Shown piece after piece: positions 25,601-40,600 of a stretch of 61,406 nt of DNA. Below the pieces are notes generated by a model, which was given only the letters and a program-made list of their open reading frames with translations, did not search any database and was not told where the DNA came from. Both the position numbers and the translations under genes were made by a program. The stretch is taken from positions 24,676,726 through 24,738,131 of the forward strand of contig NC_049982.1 of assembly GCF_000003815.2 (NCBI RefSeq). The letters are read 5' to 3'. Numbering within the stretch: position 1 is the first letter of the stretch; every line of letters begins with the position of its first letter. This DNA comes from Branchiostoma floridae (Eukaryota; Chordata; Leptocardii; Amphioxiformes; Branchiostomatidae).

Positions 25601-27975
25601 CTAAAGTTGCTTAATACTTCTGTGTCATGTGAATCTTACTAAACAGGTATGGATTGTCCGATTGTGAGATAACATGTGGCCAAAGTCTAAAAGATATGGT
25701 GACGATAAGTAACCGGATGGTCTAATACACAGGCACATTCACACACAGACACACCTACAAGACCGACAGACAGACTGACAAACGCACCAAGTATTAACAT
25801 GTTTCTGTTATGGACGTAATAAGCATGAAGCACGGAATAGGACCTTAATGTTTCTTAGTCGAAGTCCGGGAATATAATATGGCTAAACTTCATTTGGGAC
25901 GAGAATTCTTACACGCTTCATTGCAAACGGCGACAGGAGGCATTTGATTGACAGGGTCATTAGTGGAACATTAGATGTCGGTTCCTATGTCCCACATACG
26001 ATAACGCACAGCTGTTGATGATGAACTGTGCGATAAGTTTTTAACTAGTGTGAAGCCATAAGGTAGCATGACACAGTGTTAATGGGTGAATCCCGGAGTC
26101 CATGATGCTGGTACATAAAGTAGTACGGATAAACTTGTTGAATAAAAGGTAGAAAGCAAACGCGCGTAAAATTGATGCACATATCGCGCAGCTGCTTGAC
26201 TATACCCAATTACCGCAACGGGCACCATATGCAGACATGGGCCAATACACTGTGAAACGTACAATTTGCAGGGGTGATTTCTAAAATAATACATACATAA
26301 TAAAAACAGCTGCCGAAAAAATAAAACACCTTGCATCATCGTCCAACTATGTGCAGAGAACCTGCCAAACCACAAACGTATGCAACAACGGGAACATGCA
26401 GATATAGATGCGAACGCGGGTTACATTGACGACCAGAAAACATCACGCATCTGCTTGCAATATCTCAATTACAGCACGACCCATATACAGGGGATCTGGA
26501 CTAATACACCAGAAGATGAACAAATTGTAGGGGAGATATTTTTATAAAATCCATAATAAAACCAGCAGCCGCAAAAAAAAAAAAAAACGTGCATCATCGT
26601 CAACCCCAGTGCAGATGACCTGCCAAACAACGTACGTATGCGACAACGGGAACATGCAGATACAGCTGCGAACGCGAATAACTTTGACGATCAGGTAACA
26701 CCACGCATCTGCTTGACAAATTCCAATGACACCATGACCCACATACAGAGGATCTGGACCAAAACACCGCAAGACGAACAAATTGTAGGGGTGCTATTTT
26801 TATAAAATCCATAATAAAACCACCTGCCGCAAAAAAAAGTTCACGTGCATCATCGTCAACCCCAGTACAAAGGACCTGCCAAACCACATAGAATTCAGAC
26901 AACGGGAACATACAGATACAGCTGCGAACGCGCGTAAACGTGACAAAACTAAAAGTCTGTCGACCAGAGGGTCTGGTCACAGACTAATAATCCCGCCGGT
27001 TTATACATGAATTGTAGGTACACCTCTGTCTTCGTGTGTCCAAACTGTGACCGCCACTGCCACGCGAGGATTCGCATACAAAGTTATCGAAGACCGCCTT
27101 AATACCCCTGTCACATTTGGCAAAAATCGATCGAACGACGATTCTGCGACAATCGCCCGAGTTAAGCACAGTTATTCTCAATATAGTAAAACTTAAAAAG
27201 TAGAATTTATAAGGATCTAGATAACACAAAGGCTTTTCTTATTTGCACGAAAAGTTTGAGAATAGGCCCTTAGGGTGCGGTCACATAGATCGTGCGATCG
27301 TCGTACGATTTTGATGCCATAGGATTCAGACCGTGACAGAACCAATCACCGACATGAATCCAAAACAGCACTTTGTGTACCGAGACAGCTGAGTTCATTT
27401 TCGTCCTCCAAAATGCGCGATTGTACGACGATCGCACGCCGTTTTTTTTTTGTGACCGCGCCATTAGGGAGAAATTACACAATTATGTTACTTGATTGCG
27501 ATTGATAGAATAAAATCTACCTTTGATTTATCCAGACCCCCGTTTTGTTTTCTACACAGAAAGAATTGAGGAAAAGACAATCTTAGAACTTGAAGAGATG
27601 GTTGAAGATATCATGGAAGACCAGGCCTACGTTGTCGCTGAGACAAGAAGCGACATTTGCAGTCTTGCACTGAGAACATTGGTAAGTGCGAAAATTGATT
27701 AACGAAGGCACATTTAGGATTGTAAACTTGTTAAAATTATGCAGTTTTTCCATTCGTCTAGAATTTTATATATATATTCTAGCCGCTGTCCTATGGTAGT
27801 TTGGAATTCTCCTAGGACTAAATGGAATTCCAATCACCCCTAGGGGAGATTGGAATTTGACCAGGGCAATCTTTTGTACCAGGGGTAATTCCGAATTCCC
27901 CTGGATTCCATTTTCCCCTGTGACATATATATATACATCTTTTATAAGTCACAGGGGAAAATATTTATATACATA

Positions 27976-28037
<62 letters not shown>

Positions 28038-31000
28038 AATAGGATCAGTAACAGACCTTGTTTGTTATTTTGGTACTCTACACTCAGGTCGCAAGGTCTG
28101 CACGACTCTGGTCATTTCAACTGCCACTATTCATAGACCCCTTCTCACGACATGATAGAATCTATGGGGCGAGCGCACCTCTGTGGGAGGACAGCGTTGA
28201 CTTCTTCAAAGTATACTATTTCTACATTCTTGGTCCTATCCCCCTAGTCTATGGTGAGTATAAATGTAGCATTTGCTTTTTAGTAAAATGCAACGTTATA
28301 TATTAAGAAAAAAGCATATAATATATTTTTTGAGATACAAAGAGAAATAGATACATAGACATTGATTTAAAGCAGAATAAGGTGAAACACATGTAATCAA
28401 CATTGATATAAAGCAGAGTAAGGTAAAATATATCAAGGCTAAAGATGATGTCATTTTGTTCATATTAGGCTTTGGTGCAGGGTTATCTTACGGAGTATCG
28501 GCTGCAGTATCGTTTAACGACGCGTCTCATTCAATGGGAGTAAGTAATTGTATTTATGACATTCTTTCACGCACAACTGAACCCGCGCGTCCTAGAACTT
28601 CCGTTTCTAGGTTGGGGTTTCGACGTCTGTGGGCGGGGTCAATGATCAACAGCCACTCAGAGAAAAAGTGGCTGTCCTAAGGCTTGGCTAAATAAGACAA
28701 GCTCATTGATATTCTTGTCTAAGTCGGTTGTCTATGAACACACTTCAAGTCCCTACAACATTCCATCAAGGCGTTTCGACAGGTCCCTCTGCGTGCAAGC
28801 TTGTGTATTAAGCACCAAGTTTGAGATGTGGGTAAAGGTATATAGCAGCATCACCAACTAGTACCTAAAAATATTGAAAAAATATCAACCTCTAGATCCC
28901 CACCTCCTTGTACACTAAACCACACCCAGCAACTTTCTCAGCGAGGACCAATCGTATCGCTACAGCCGGCTTTACAAATCATACGGACGCCGGCCGAATT
29001 TGTAGATTGGTCAGAGCTCGCCAAATTTCAACATCGCCCGAGTATCGGCTGTATTTTTCCCCCTTTACAAATGGACGGAGCTCGTCCGACGTCCGTCCAA
29101 CACATCTGATTATAATTTTCAATGAGATTGTACTATGTCTTGAACATGGACGAAGTCAGAACTGACAAACTTTGTAAAACGCCAAATTTTCTATTTTCTT
29201 TAATTTCCGACTTGCGGGAAATATGTAGAACATGAGTGGAGTGGACGGGCACACTGAAAACAGTGATATTATCAGGAACGTTGTGATACATCAATCCATA
29301 ACCACCACAAGAGCTACAAAGTAACAGACCAATCTGATTCAGCATAATACAGTAATTTTGACAACACGGAAATCGGGCGAACCTCGGGCGAAGGCCGGCA
29401 AAGGCCGTCCGAGTTCAAGGCCGGAAGACTTCAGACATGAAGACTATATGATCTCACACGTGTCTAAACCTATAGTAAAAATATTTATAGGAAGTGTTGT
29501 CTTGATGTCCAATTGCCTTTCATTATAAAGGGTACGCAACATTCTTAGAAAACTTCATACAGTAGTCTTTACTATCTTATATTACGGATCAAACTGTCTG
29601 CTAAAGAGGAAATGCCCGAAAAAGGCACGTGTTCAACACAGGTGTCAAATTGATAAGGTGACAGTTATAATTCTGACGGATCCCTCCCAAGCTCCTAGCG
29701 ACACTAGCACGACGCTCGTCCAAAGCACACTCAACTTGTTAAAAGTCGGACGGAATATCGTCCGATTATTGCAGGAAGCCCGAACAAGTCTGGCGCGAGG
29801 CCGAAGTGTTCGGTCAAACTCCGACCGAAAGAAGAGAGTCTAAAACCGTCGGATTGCCGCCCGAGTATTGGCCAAGTCTTGGCCATTGCTCGGACAAGCT
29901 CCGGTCGAGCTACAGGCAACCTATTGACGAACTCTCCGAGCTCAACGCTCGTCGCCGAGGTCTCGATGAAATTAAGCGCAGCTGCAAGTGCCCCGCAAAC
30001 GCCGGCCGAGCTAAAAAAATATCGCTCGAGGCCCGCATAATCGCCAAAACGCCGGTCATACTCCGGCCGAAAATGCCCATTTGGAGCTCCCCAACAACTC
30101 GGCCGAGCTAAATTCTTGATTTGTAAAGGGGGCTTACAGACAGGTCACCGACAGTACCTGACTTGGGACGATCACATCACTAACGTAGTAAAGAAGTGTA
30201 ATTCAAGCATGAGTCAACTGACTAGAATAAGAAACAAACTACCTCCTAGGATAAGAAAGGACCTGGCACAAACCCTGGTACTCTCTCACTTGGATTATTG
30301 TTCTCCAGTGTGGGGAAACACAACAGCCAAGAACATCAAACGTCTCCAAGTGGTGCAAAACAGAGCAGCAAGGTTGCCCTTGGATTTGATAACAAGACAG
30401 ACAGTGCAACAAGGTTACACATCTTGGGATGGTTACCAGTAAAGGAAAGAATACAACAAAGAAGTTTTGCCACATTCCGCAGGATAGTGCACACAGGACT
30501 ACCAAAAACATTGTACAACCAACTCACATTCCAGTCAACTAACAGTCGGTACCAAACACGGTCAACAACAACAAACTGCATCAAACTGTCAAAACCTAGG
30601 ACCAATGCAGAAAGGAAGCGTTTCCTCTACCGTATGACCTGCCACTGGAACACAGTTATAAATAAACTTGTATTTTCTCTAAGCTGTATAGTTAAATGTA
30701 ATGTAAATAATGTTATGTATATATGTAATGTTGTCCGTGTATTAATGTATTTTATGTGGACCACTGGAAGAATAGCTGGCAATAATATTGTCAGCTAAAT
30801 GTGGATCTGAATAAAGTCAAAGTCAAACAGTCACTAAGTGAATTGGCCAACGCATCGGTGCTAGCAGCCCGAGTAGCGGGCCATTCTCACACTTCAATAT
30901 ATCATGTAAATGTCACAAAATCACACCAAGCAGGCACTGCGTGGGACTAGAGAGATCATTAGATTTTCGAACCCGTGGTGGTGAACTGTCTTATTTTTTG

Positions 31001-31562
31001 TGTGTAATATTTCACTAATTATCAATTATATTTATACGGCCCTATGTTTGTAATTGAAATTTAACCATTAGGCTTTGATTCTTGCGAGCCCCACAATAAA
31101 GCTGTAAAGTTCTGTACGCTAATCCCTTCTATTAGAAAAAAAGGAAGCTTGCATTTTGCCAATCAGCATTACTGCCATATTTGGAGCTGCGTGCTAAATT
31201 GCTTGTACTAGATAAGGCAAGCCCATTGACATTTATAATCCACCCTAGAAGTGGAAGCCCTAGTCTGGAAAAGTAGACTTGAACCCAAGGATATAGTGCA
31301 GGTTAAGTCCTTCATAAAAAATATGATTTATGATTACAATACCTATTGTATTTTTGATCTCTTAGTTTCACGTTTAAATGATTTGAAAATTCATTAACCT
31401 GTACAATCGCGAGTTATCCCCATACAGGTTAAAACGCTTATATTATCTTAGCTTATTGAATTGATATATTTAGCTTAACACGTACCAAACAAAGAAATGT
31501 ACTTTAATGTTTCGCTGAACCAAAAGAAGCAAGGTAGCCGAATGTTTTATGTGTGCAACACA

Positions 31563-31614
<52 letters not shown>

Positions 31615-34600
31615 GAAATACAATGAAGGGTGGACAGTGATTGGAATATGGTGTGACTATTCTAAACAGATGGACGTAGGGCCGACATTCAACGTTCAGG
31701 TCTGGGGAGATGCCGGAGTTTGGCTCATCCTGTTCTACGGGAAAATGAGACTAGTTGGAACCCTTTATGAAGGATCTTTAACAACTAGCTGGCAGTCCAA
31801 CTTTGGACCAGCTATCATTGGCAATGAGTAAGTATGAACCTCTTCATCATATATGTCACATGCACTATACCATACGTTTACTAGGGCAAATGAAATTTGA
31901 TTAGCTCAAGTGTTGTCCATTTGGGACCATTTCCAATTTTGTGATGTAGCCTGACCGGGGGTGGGGACGTGGATATCTGAGCTTTTGAGGCTTGCCCCAA
32001 CTTCCATGTCGCACAACGTCAGAACGGCTTTTTTTAGAGCCACCAGATGTCGTTTTTAAGAGTTTTCCTAAAATTTAGTTGGCAACAATTACAAACAAGA
32101 AGGATTAAAGCACCCTGTCTGTATATATGTTGTAGCCAGATTCGCAGTTGATTGACTATGAAAAAAATGCAGTCTATTGCAAAAATTGACACTTTTATTC
32201 TAAACTTCTTCATTTGTTTTGTGTTACAGAATGGCAATAGGTTTCGAAGAGGTTCCCTTCGGACTGGCGCTAAAAGGAGTGGTTGAGATTTTCCTCATCT
32301 TCTGGAGTGAAGTAATTTTTGAAATAACGATTTGGTCATGGACAAAGTCTTATGACAACGGGAATTTAGGACAAAATAGCAACTTTTTCCCAGACTTGTC
32401 ACCACCACAGTTTGGAGGTCTGTATCCATATGGAGGCATCTTTGGGAGAAGAAGTGTAAGACTGAGTTCGGATCAGTGCTTCGTGGTACAGGTTAAGGGC
32501 CGAGATTACACGGAACCAGCGTTTCAACTCGGCTTTCATGTGGAAGATGAGAGAAGCGAAGTCCAGACGACGTTTTGTGTCGGTACCTACCCTGGAGGGT
32601 GTGACGCAATTGACAATGAGCCACTAGGGGGTGCATGGTCACCTCTTTCTAAGGTAAGGGGAACATATTAGATATCTTATCACATGTTATTTAAGAAAAT
32701 GACATCTACCATGTTTCTGTTTCTTCTTAGAACAAATTCCCTCCATCACAAATCCCGTTTTGGTGTCAGTTTCCTAATTTGTTTGTGAACAGCATAACTC
32801 AAAAGCTGTGGATGTTGCCAATACACAAACTGCTGTTCGGTATGTGGGGAGATGTCGGCATGGCATGAATATGGCCCCATGCGACGTTTATAATACTGCA
32901 GGGTCATTTTGTTCAAGTCAAGAATGTAACGTAACAGAGCATTAGTCTAAAAAGAGTTGATGGATTTCTTTTACAGATGCTTCCTGCCGGAATCCCCCTT
33001 TACTTCACAGTCACCGGTACAAACGCCAGAGGCCTCTCTTCAAGTGTCTCGTGCCAACTCGACACGTACGACATCACACCTCCTGTAGCACGCATCACTC
33101 CATCCTTCTACTCAACAAGCAACCCCAAGTATTTACGGGCATCTGCTATAGTTCAGGACGACTCCTCACTTGGCATCGTCAGGGTCAGGAAATTTTTTTG
33201 GCTATTGAAGAAGTAAAACCCGGTTTTTGTGTCGAATGCATCTAGCAAATGATCACTAAGTATCAGAAAGTAGTTTTGGGGTTAGATATTGAACAAATAA
33301 TATTGTTTATATGTATGCCAATACGTTAAATAGATCTAACTTTTTATTAAATTCTGCCAGCAAATTCCACCGGACAAACAGATTTAAAAAAAAAAACTTC
33401 ATTGCAAAATTTAAGATAGATAAAGCTTAGCATTCATGAACTGAATACATTTGTTGTTTTAAATATGAAGGTACGAAAAAATCGTTAATAGGAATGTAGC
33501 TAAACAAAACATTTTGCTATATAACCACGTGGTTGCCTTGTATCAGAAGTTATTCCTTACCATTCCACTGTGCCCGCATTGTAGGGAAGTGTTGGATACG
33601 GTAGTGGCATCTACGGGGATCAAGTTGTTTCCTGGCATGATGTGTCACTGGATACCACAGGACCTCTAGCACTGGTTACCACTGCAAACCCACTCGACAA
33701 CTTTGTAGAAGGCAAAATAGGCAGACTCAACTCAAAACCACACCAAACAAGCCATTTCAGCGTTCCGGAGGATTGTGCGAAACTGTGTTTGTCATTTCCG
33801 TCAACTAAGTGTCTCAGTTTCAACTACGACTACGGATCCACCGGAACTTGTGAAATATTGGAAGAACTTGAAGTTCCAGGAGTTCAGCTACATCAGGTGA
33901 TTTCTACCAACTTTTCACTTTACCATTGGATTCAAGAAGCAAATAGCATTCAAGAAAATTGAAAACTCACCAATAATGATCTATTCCTTAGAACATTCTC
34001 TAATCCACACACACAAAAAAAACATGGGCGAAACGCAATACCAACTGATAGGAGTCATTAATAAATTCATGCCTCGGCGGTGCAATAAACATGAATACGG
34101 TATTTTTACACTTTACGGGTTTTGTTTTTTCACCACAGAGTGGGCACTTTCATCATTTCGAAAGACTAGGAGTCTCCAACATGTTTCAGTTCGACTTTGA
34201 CAACCTAGCGTTGAAGCATGACAACATTTACTACTTCAATGTATATCTTCAAAACTCGCTAGGTATGTTATGTCATCGAACATTCATTCGTTGAAAATGG
34301 TGATTATCGTCATATTTTAAACATTAGTTTTAAACATCAAATCAAAACACGTATGTTTTAGAAGTGCTACAGCACCTATGATACTGGCTAGTATAAGTTA
34401 CATTCTTGGCTTATTGTAATTCTATCATACGTGTGATCTTTCGGCAATAATAGCCTTGAATATATTAGCCTTTTACTGGTCATAGAGAAGTATCATTGCC
34501 AACACCCTTTCTGTCCGGAGGATTGGGAGCCTCTCTTTCTTTTTTTGTTAATCCGTCTCTTAGCTTAGAAGTGAACCACAACCCCTACAAAAAGAGACCA

Positions 34601-37600
34601 GAGAGATCATTCCGGAAATGAACACAACACTGTGTCAACGTCTGCTTTAATCATAAAATGTTCATTTACTCAGGCTATACAAGCATATTTTCGTCGAAGC
34701 CAGTCATGTTTGACAGTACTCCTCCCTCACCGGGTCTGATCAACAACAAAGTATGGGACCAGGTGTATAATGAAACGTGTGAAGACTTCATACCAGACGA
34801 GTGGGAATACAAATGTGTTCAGCAGACAACACTTCCAAACCACAGGTATCGTGCCTTCCAAAATTGAAATGTTGCTCGGAAATACCATACTGACCACGAC
34901 ACATGCATTGCCTGCTAATGTTGTAAGTAATATTTCGATATAGGTAAGCAGGCATATTGATATCTCCTAGAAATACTAACTTATCATTTAACACAGGGCG
35001 ATAGTTGATGGTGTGGGCTCGCGAACAGTTTTCAACGGCCACGAACCACTCGAAGACATGCTGTACACACGTGCGAACACATACGTGTCAGGTATGCGTC
35101 GAAAGAATACGTATTGCTTTCCTATAAACCAGTAAACAAATTTGTCTGTAGTTGGTACACAAAAATGCTTGTCTTCCATTAGTAGACACCACTAAATTAT
35201 AGATCTATACAGAAAACTAACAATGGAATTCGGTTATAGTTGATATATATTCTCAAATGAACGTTATGTACCTGTTATGACATTCTCTGGTCAATAACAT
35301 TTCTATTTTTCTATTATCTTCACATGAAATCCATACAATTCCTCCCAATGATCTAGCAAACTGGGACGGTTTCCGTGACAACGAGACTGGTATTTTTGGC
35401 TACACGTGGACAGTTGGCACGACACCCTGTCAGGAGGACATCCATCCACACAAGGACCCGCACTCCCACCTGTTCGATGAATCTGAGTGGACGCACACTG
35501 GGATTGCAGATGGACTTGATCTCGAAGGTAAATATGCCTGTACCAGATTATTATGTGTTTTGTTGTGTGTTTCTTTTACTTTGCAATCACTCTGAAATTT
35601 CTTAATTAAAGGCTGCTACGGCGCTGTGATTTATGCCTCTAGTATTTAAACCGCGAGTTAGTACGTTATAAACATATAAAAACGTCCCATTTTCAGATGG
35701 CCGTTATCACGTGACTGTGAGAGCCATAAACAAAGTGGAATTTGGGGGTCCCATGGCGACTACAGTCTGTCACAGTACCCCGTACATCATCGACAACACA
35801 CCGCCCTTGATCCATAGCATCACGAATGTCCGTTACGACGACGATGCACAGCAGATAAGTGCGGAATACAATGTCAGGTAAAGTCTATTCCAGATTGGGA
35901 AGAATATTCTTCATGTGAATTGGTCGGCAAGGGCGACAGACTGGTATACAACACTGTATGATAAACTAAATTACCCATTTGATTTCCTTATGGCGTTTTA
36001 TCACTTAACATTAACACATAACACATAATATTGAAGATTTTAGTATATATATATATATATTACTATTTTTGGATGTGTATGCAGCCTTCACTTGGTTCGA
36101 ATGTACATGATCATACGATAACAATAGAGACAGGCAATAATGACAATATAGCAACTGCCTGCCATTTATCCTTTGATGACAATACCGTTAATGTGTTATC
36201 CAAATCAGTGACCCGCTGTCGAAGATCCGCGAGGTTGACCTTGGCCTTGGTCGGAGCAAACGTGACGTTTATCTGATGGACTGGCATCGTGAAGACAACA
36301 CCACGCACATCACACAAACCTTCCACATCCCGGACGGGGTGCCTGCATGGGTTAAAATCAGGGCCATCAACAACGGTAAATCTCTACTAGTACTGTTTTT
36401 GCTTCATGCATATTCTTGACAGGTCTTTTAGAACCGTTTTACGAATACTGAAGGAAACCTTGAACAGTGACAACTATGTACATGCTACAGCATTTTCATT
36501 GTATATACAGTGAGCCAAAAGTATTCACGATTGTGCAGCAAATACTGTTTATTTGTGTTCTTGCTGAAAGGACAGTGGTGAATCATTTAAAATGCTAAAA
36601 TGTACCGTGAATCATGAATGTTTAAATATGCAAGTAGGATAAACAAAGTAAATTACGAATTGTTCCTACCTGATGTCCTTGCATCCCTTCCCTGTTGTCA
36701 GTTGTATGACTCTAGGTGCTATTGAGCCCACGTAGCCTCCATTTGGTAGCTCCCAAGTTAAAGGTCCATTACAATTTCATGTGATACCAGTCTTAAATTT
36801 AGCGTTACTAAAACAAATCCAGTGGCTTTTCTGTTTTACTACGGGGTACGAATGATAAACGAAGGGATGCAGAGGAGATCTCTGATAGTTTTCGTCATGT
36901 TTTCTGTGCAGTGGATCTCCGGAAATCAGGCCACGCCGACAGCCCAATCCTTGTAGACACGAGCCCTCCCACAGCGGGGTCGGTGTATGATGGACCAATA
37001 GCGGGCCACGATGTCAACTTCCAAAATGATCAGAGTGAAATCTGTGCAAACTGGCGAGGCTTCCATGATGAGGAGAGTGGAATAGGTAATACCATTATTC
37101 GTTCAACGATGTAGAGTGTTCTAATACTCAAGCAACTTCGCCCTGTAGACAAATGGGCCGGTTACATCTTCTGGTCAACTTGGCCAACTTTACAATTGTG
37201 ATTAGAGATAATATGACGTTGATGTTAGGAATTAAATCTAGAGTTAGGGTTAGGATATTGGAATGAGTTCATAAGAGCGTTGGACCGCGTTGGTCTGATA
37301 TGGTTGTTAAAGGAACGAAGCATTCCACATCATACTCAAAGCTCAATACTAAAAAAAAATAATTTTTTGAACACTGCTGATATTGACTGTCGCTGTTTTT
37401 TTATTTTATTTTAATGTATTATTGCTTACAAAAACTTACAATAGAACTTGAACATAATCTATTACCAGACTATTACCTATGGGGTGTCGGTACCATCGCT
37501 GGCGCAGATAACATCGTGCCGTTTGAAGCCATTGCCCATTCATCCTCCCGAGGCTGTAAGCAGCTTTCCGTACCGCTGCTTCATAATACTACATACTACT

Positions 37601-40600
37601 CAACACTCATCGCTCTGAATGGCGGACACAAACATTTGAACACAAGTGCTTCATCTAATGGAGGTAGGAACCATATGTGAATACAAAGTATATCTCTGTT
37701 ACTTATATTTTCATAAGCATAAAACGTTTCAAAATTGATGTCAAGAAAAAGTATGAGGAATCTTGTTTGTCTTCTTTTCTTATTAATGTATATATACCGC
37801 ATGCAATCTGTGTTCTGCTTTAAAGTCTATGTTTGTCCAATTATAGTACTTGTTGATACCACCCCTCCAACAATGGGTTGGATCAAAGACGGCCTCGACA
37901 AAGATGCCGACATGCAGTTTTCATCCGAGCAGTCATCAGTCTCAGCAAACTGGGGAGGTTTCAGCGACCCTGAGTCCGGCATAGCCTCTTATTCTGTCTC
38001 CGTTACAAGACGGCATGCCAACAGAGGTAGTCAAAACATTATGTTCGTATGCTTTATCAGAAGCCACTGTGAAGCGTGTATAACACCTACCCCCTGCAGT
38101 AATACAATTATCCAAATACGTGAGCACACATCGGGGTTAAAGTATTAGCAAACAATTTTGTTAAATATTACACGTTTGGGCGTATCTTAATGATTTAATC
38201 CTTAGCTTGGCTTCAAGTAAAACGTCATTTTAGCTTTGCGTAGTACTGCCCTCATACATGCAGAACTGTTTTGAGCAACTAATTGGATACTTGAAACTGC
38301 AATAAAATCTTTCCATTGTAGGTAATGAATCATCGGATTGGGAGGTTATACATCCTCCACAAGAGGTAGACAGTAACACGGATCACATCAACTGGCACCA
38401 CTTCCACCTTCACCATGGCGACACCGTGGTGGTTCAGCTTACAGCAACCAACAAAGCCGGTTCCCACGTCTTGGTAGAGTCTGACGGCTTTGTGGTGGAC
38501 ACCACGCCCCCTGTCCTGCGCTTCCTTGGTGATGGAGCAGCATCCGGGATGAACATGAAGTTTTCTGTAAGTCATTCTTATTACTGAATATGTAAACCAA
38601 CCAGTCAAAGGATGTGTTAGTTGACGTCTGGACTAAGAACATTACAAAGCATAGTTACATGTTCCGTTTATTTCTGTCATATTCTACAACATTTTCTGTT
38701 ATCTATTGCTGATAACATTGTACATTCCCCATGCAACTTATGCCCCAAACAGGAGAAAGCATTTCTCTAATACAAGCAGTTTCCGATAATGAACAATAGA
38801 ACTTTAACTGAATAGTACTTTTCTTTGATATCCAGTCCAGCCTTAGTTTCCTGTCTGCGAATTGGATCTTCGAAGACAAGGAATCTGATCTGGACCGCTT
38901 TAAGATATCAGTTTTTGAAACGCATGGTGGGAGAAAGCACATGCTGTACCTGGGAGACAGGTATTTATTTATTTTTAGATTACCTAATATCGTATTAATG
39001 AAAAGAAAGCTCTAATATCATTGTATACCTGGAAGACAAGGTATCCATCTTAGTTTATGTTCTTATACCGTACCACAATATCATAAGTACCTTTTTTTAT
39101 AGATTCTGGTCACAAACTTTTTTGTATGTTTATTATATCTTACATTGATGATATTAACTATCACTAACACGTTTTGAGACGTAGAGAATCACACGGAAGT
39201 TGCAAATGACTTTGTATTAACATAAATAAATAATATATAAATAATATGGCAAATACTAAAATATTGAAATAGGTACACATAAATATCATGCAAAAGTGTT
39301 ACAATGTACTGTTCAGCCATATGGAACCTTAACGATGTTAATCTCCAAGCAGATCTTGCGATGGCATAAGATTACTAGCTGGGGAAGGAGTTAAGCTGGC
39401 AGATGAGTGGCGAATAAAACTCTTCTGCCGGCTACCATTACCATTTTTATTAATACCTTCCAGCATAAGGCAGATCATTGCAGGGTCAATGATGAACTGG
39501 ACAAGCCCACAGCTAAACCTCAGGCCGGGAAGACATTACTCTATCCGGGTAACTGCCGTCAACCGCGCCGGACTGTCATCCGTTCATGATACTGATGGTG
39601 TCGTAGTGGACACCACACCACCAACGGTACATTAAAAAAACATCTTATTCATTGTCACTTAAAATGCAGCGAAACTAAATTGCCATCAAGTATCTAAATA
39701 CCGCGCTTTATAATTATGTTTATAGGAAAACAGTAAGGAAGTAACCTATTGAGTTAATGAACTTGCAGATGGTGAAGGTCCGTGTAGGGGTTCTTGCTAG
39801 TGATGTAGAGGAGGTCGTGGATGGGTTTGTGTGGCAAACAGACAGGAAAGGAATCCTCGCTAACTGGCTAGCATCCGACGGGCAAAGTGGGATTGAGGCG
39901 TACTGGATTGCAGTCGGCAGTCACCCAGGTATTTATGAATGCGTACTGTTATTTGCACATCAAATGTTAAAGAGTTATCTGTTTTAAATGGCTTTGTTAT
40001 AAAGATTTACATCTGAGCAAGCACTGACAAATGAAAACATGTCCTCTTACTCCAGGAGCATCTGATATACATGGTTTAAGAAGCATGGGCCCTGCGATAG
40101 ACGGGTACATTGAAGGGATTGATCTGGAGCTAACCGATCTAGGCACCAACACTCCCGTCTACTATGTCACAGTTTTGGCAGAGAACGGGGCGGGCTTGTT
40201 CTCCCAAAATCTAACATCTCGGTACGAAATACGAATTATTTATTGTCAAGATGATTCGAGCTAGCTGTCAACAAAATGCTGTCTGTCTCCTTGTCTATAA
40301 TTAATTGTGAAATTTTGAACATGGCTATACTTTTCCACATCCAGGCCCATAAAGGTTGTACCAGGGGACAGGGCGGGGGTAGTGTTTGACGGCCCTCTCA
40401 CCGTTTCCAACGACTCACACACCAGACCAGTCGACATCGACTTCCAGTGGGACAACACAGCCATTACGGTTCAGTTTGAGGGGTTCCGGAGTGTCCTTAA
40501 CGGACTTGCACATTTTGAGTGGGCCATTGGGACCTCTCCTCGGCTGGACAACATCCAACCCTTTACTGCCGCTGGAATGGTATTAACACAAGACAGCCAA

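Larger units (their letters stand above)
24415..28539 (+). other. Module E: Cys-rich segment and following exons (exons 30-35)
   Basis: Exons: 24415-24624, 24803-24897, 24995-25121, 27560-27681, 28088-28253, 28469-28539. Exon 30 has a compact cysteine pattern ([24 protein letters not shown]) followed by a beta-like stretch to WSRNFSAQ, suggesting a small disulfide domain. I cannot name it. Exons 31-33 read as beta strands, then an acidic helix ([15 protein letters not shown]). Exons 34-35 are aromatic and end with [16 protein letters not shown], which could be an amphipathic membrane-active or beta-barrel-like strand. The 2.4-kb intron between exons 32 and 33 holds tandem repeats and a small inverted-repeat element. 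Confidence 0.6.

Noticed and set aside
26079-26980. Minus-strand open frames with Cys/Arg/Val-rich repeats
   Set aside because: They follow the 257-bp tandem repeat period and show no domain; a by-product of the repeat.
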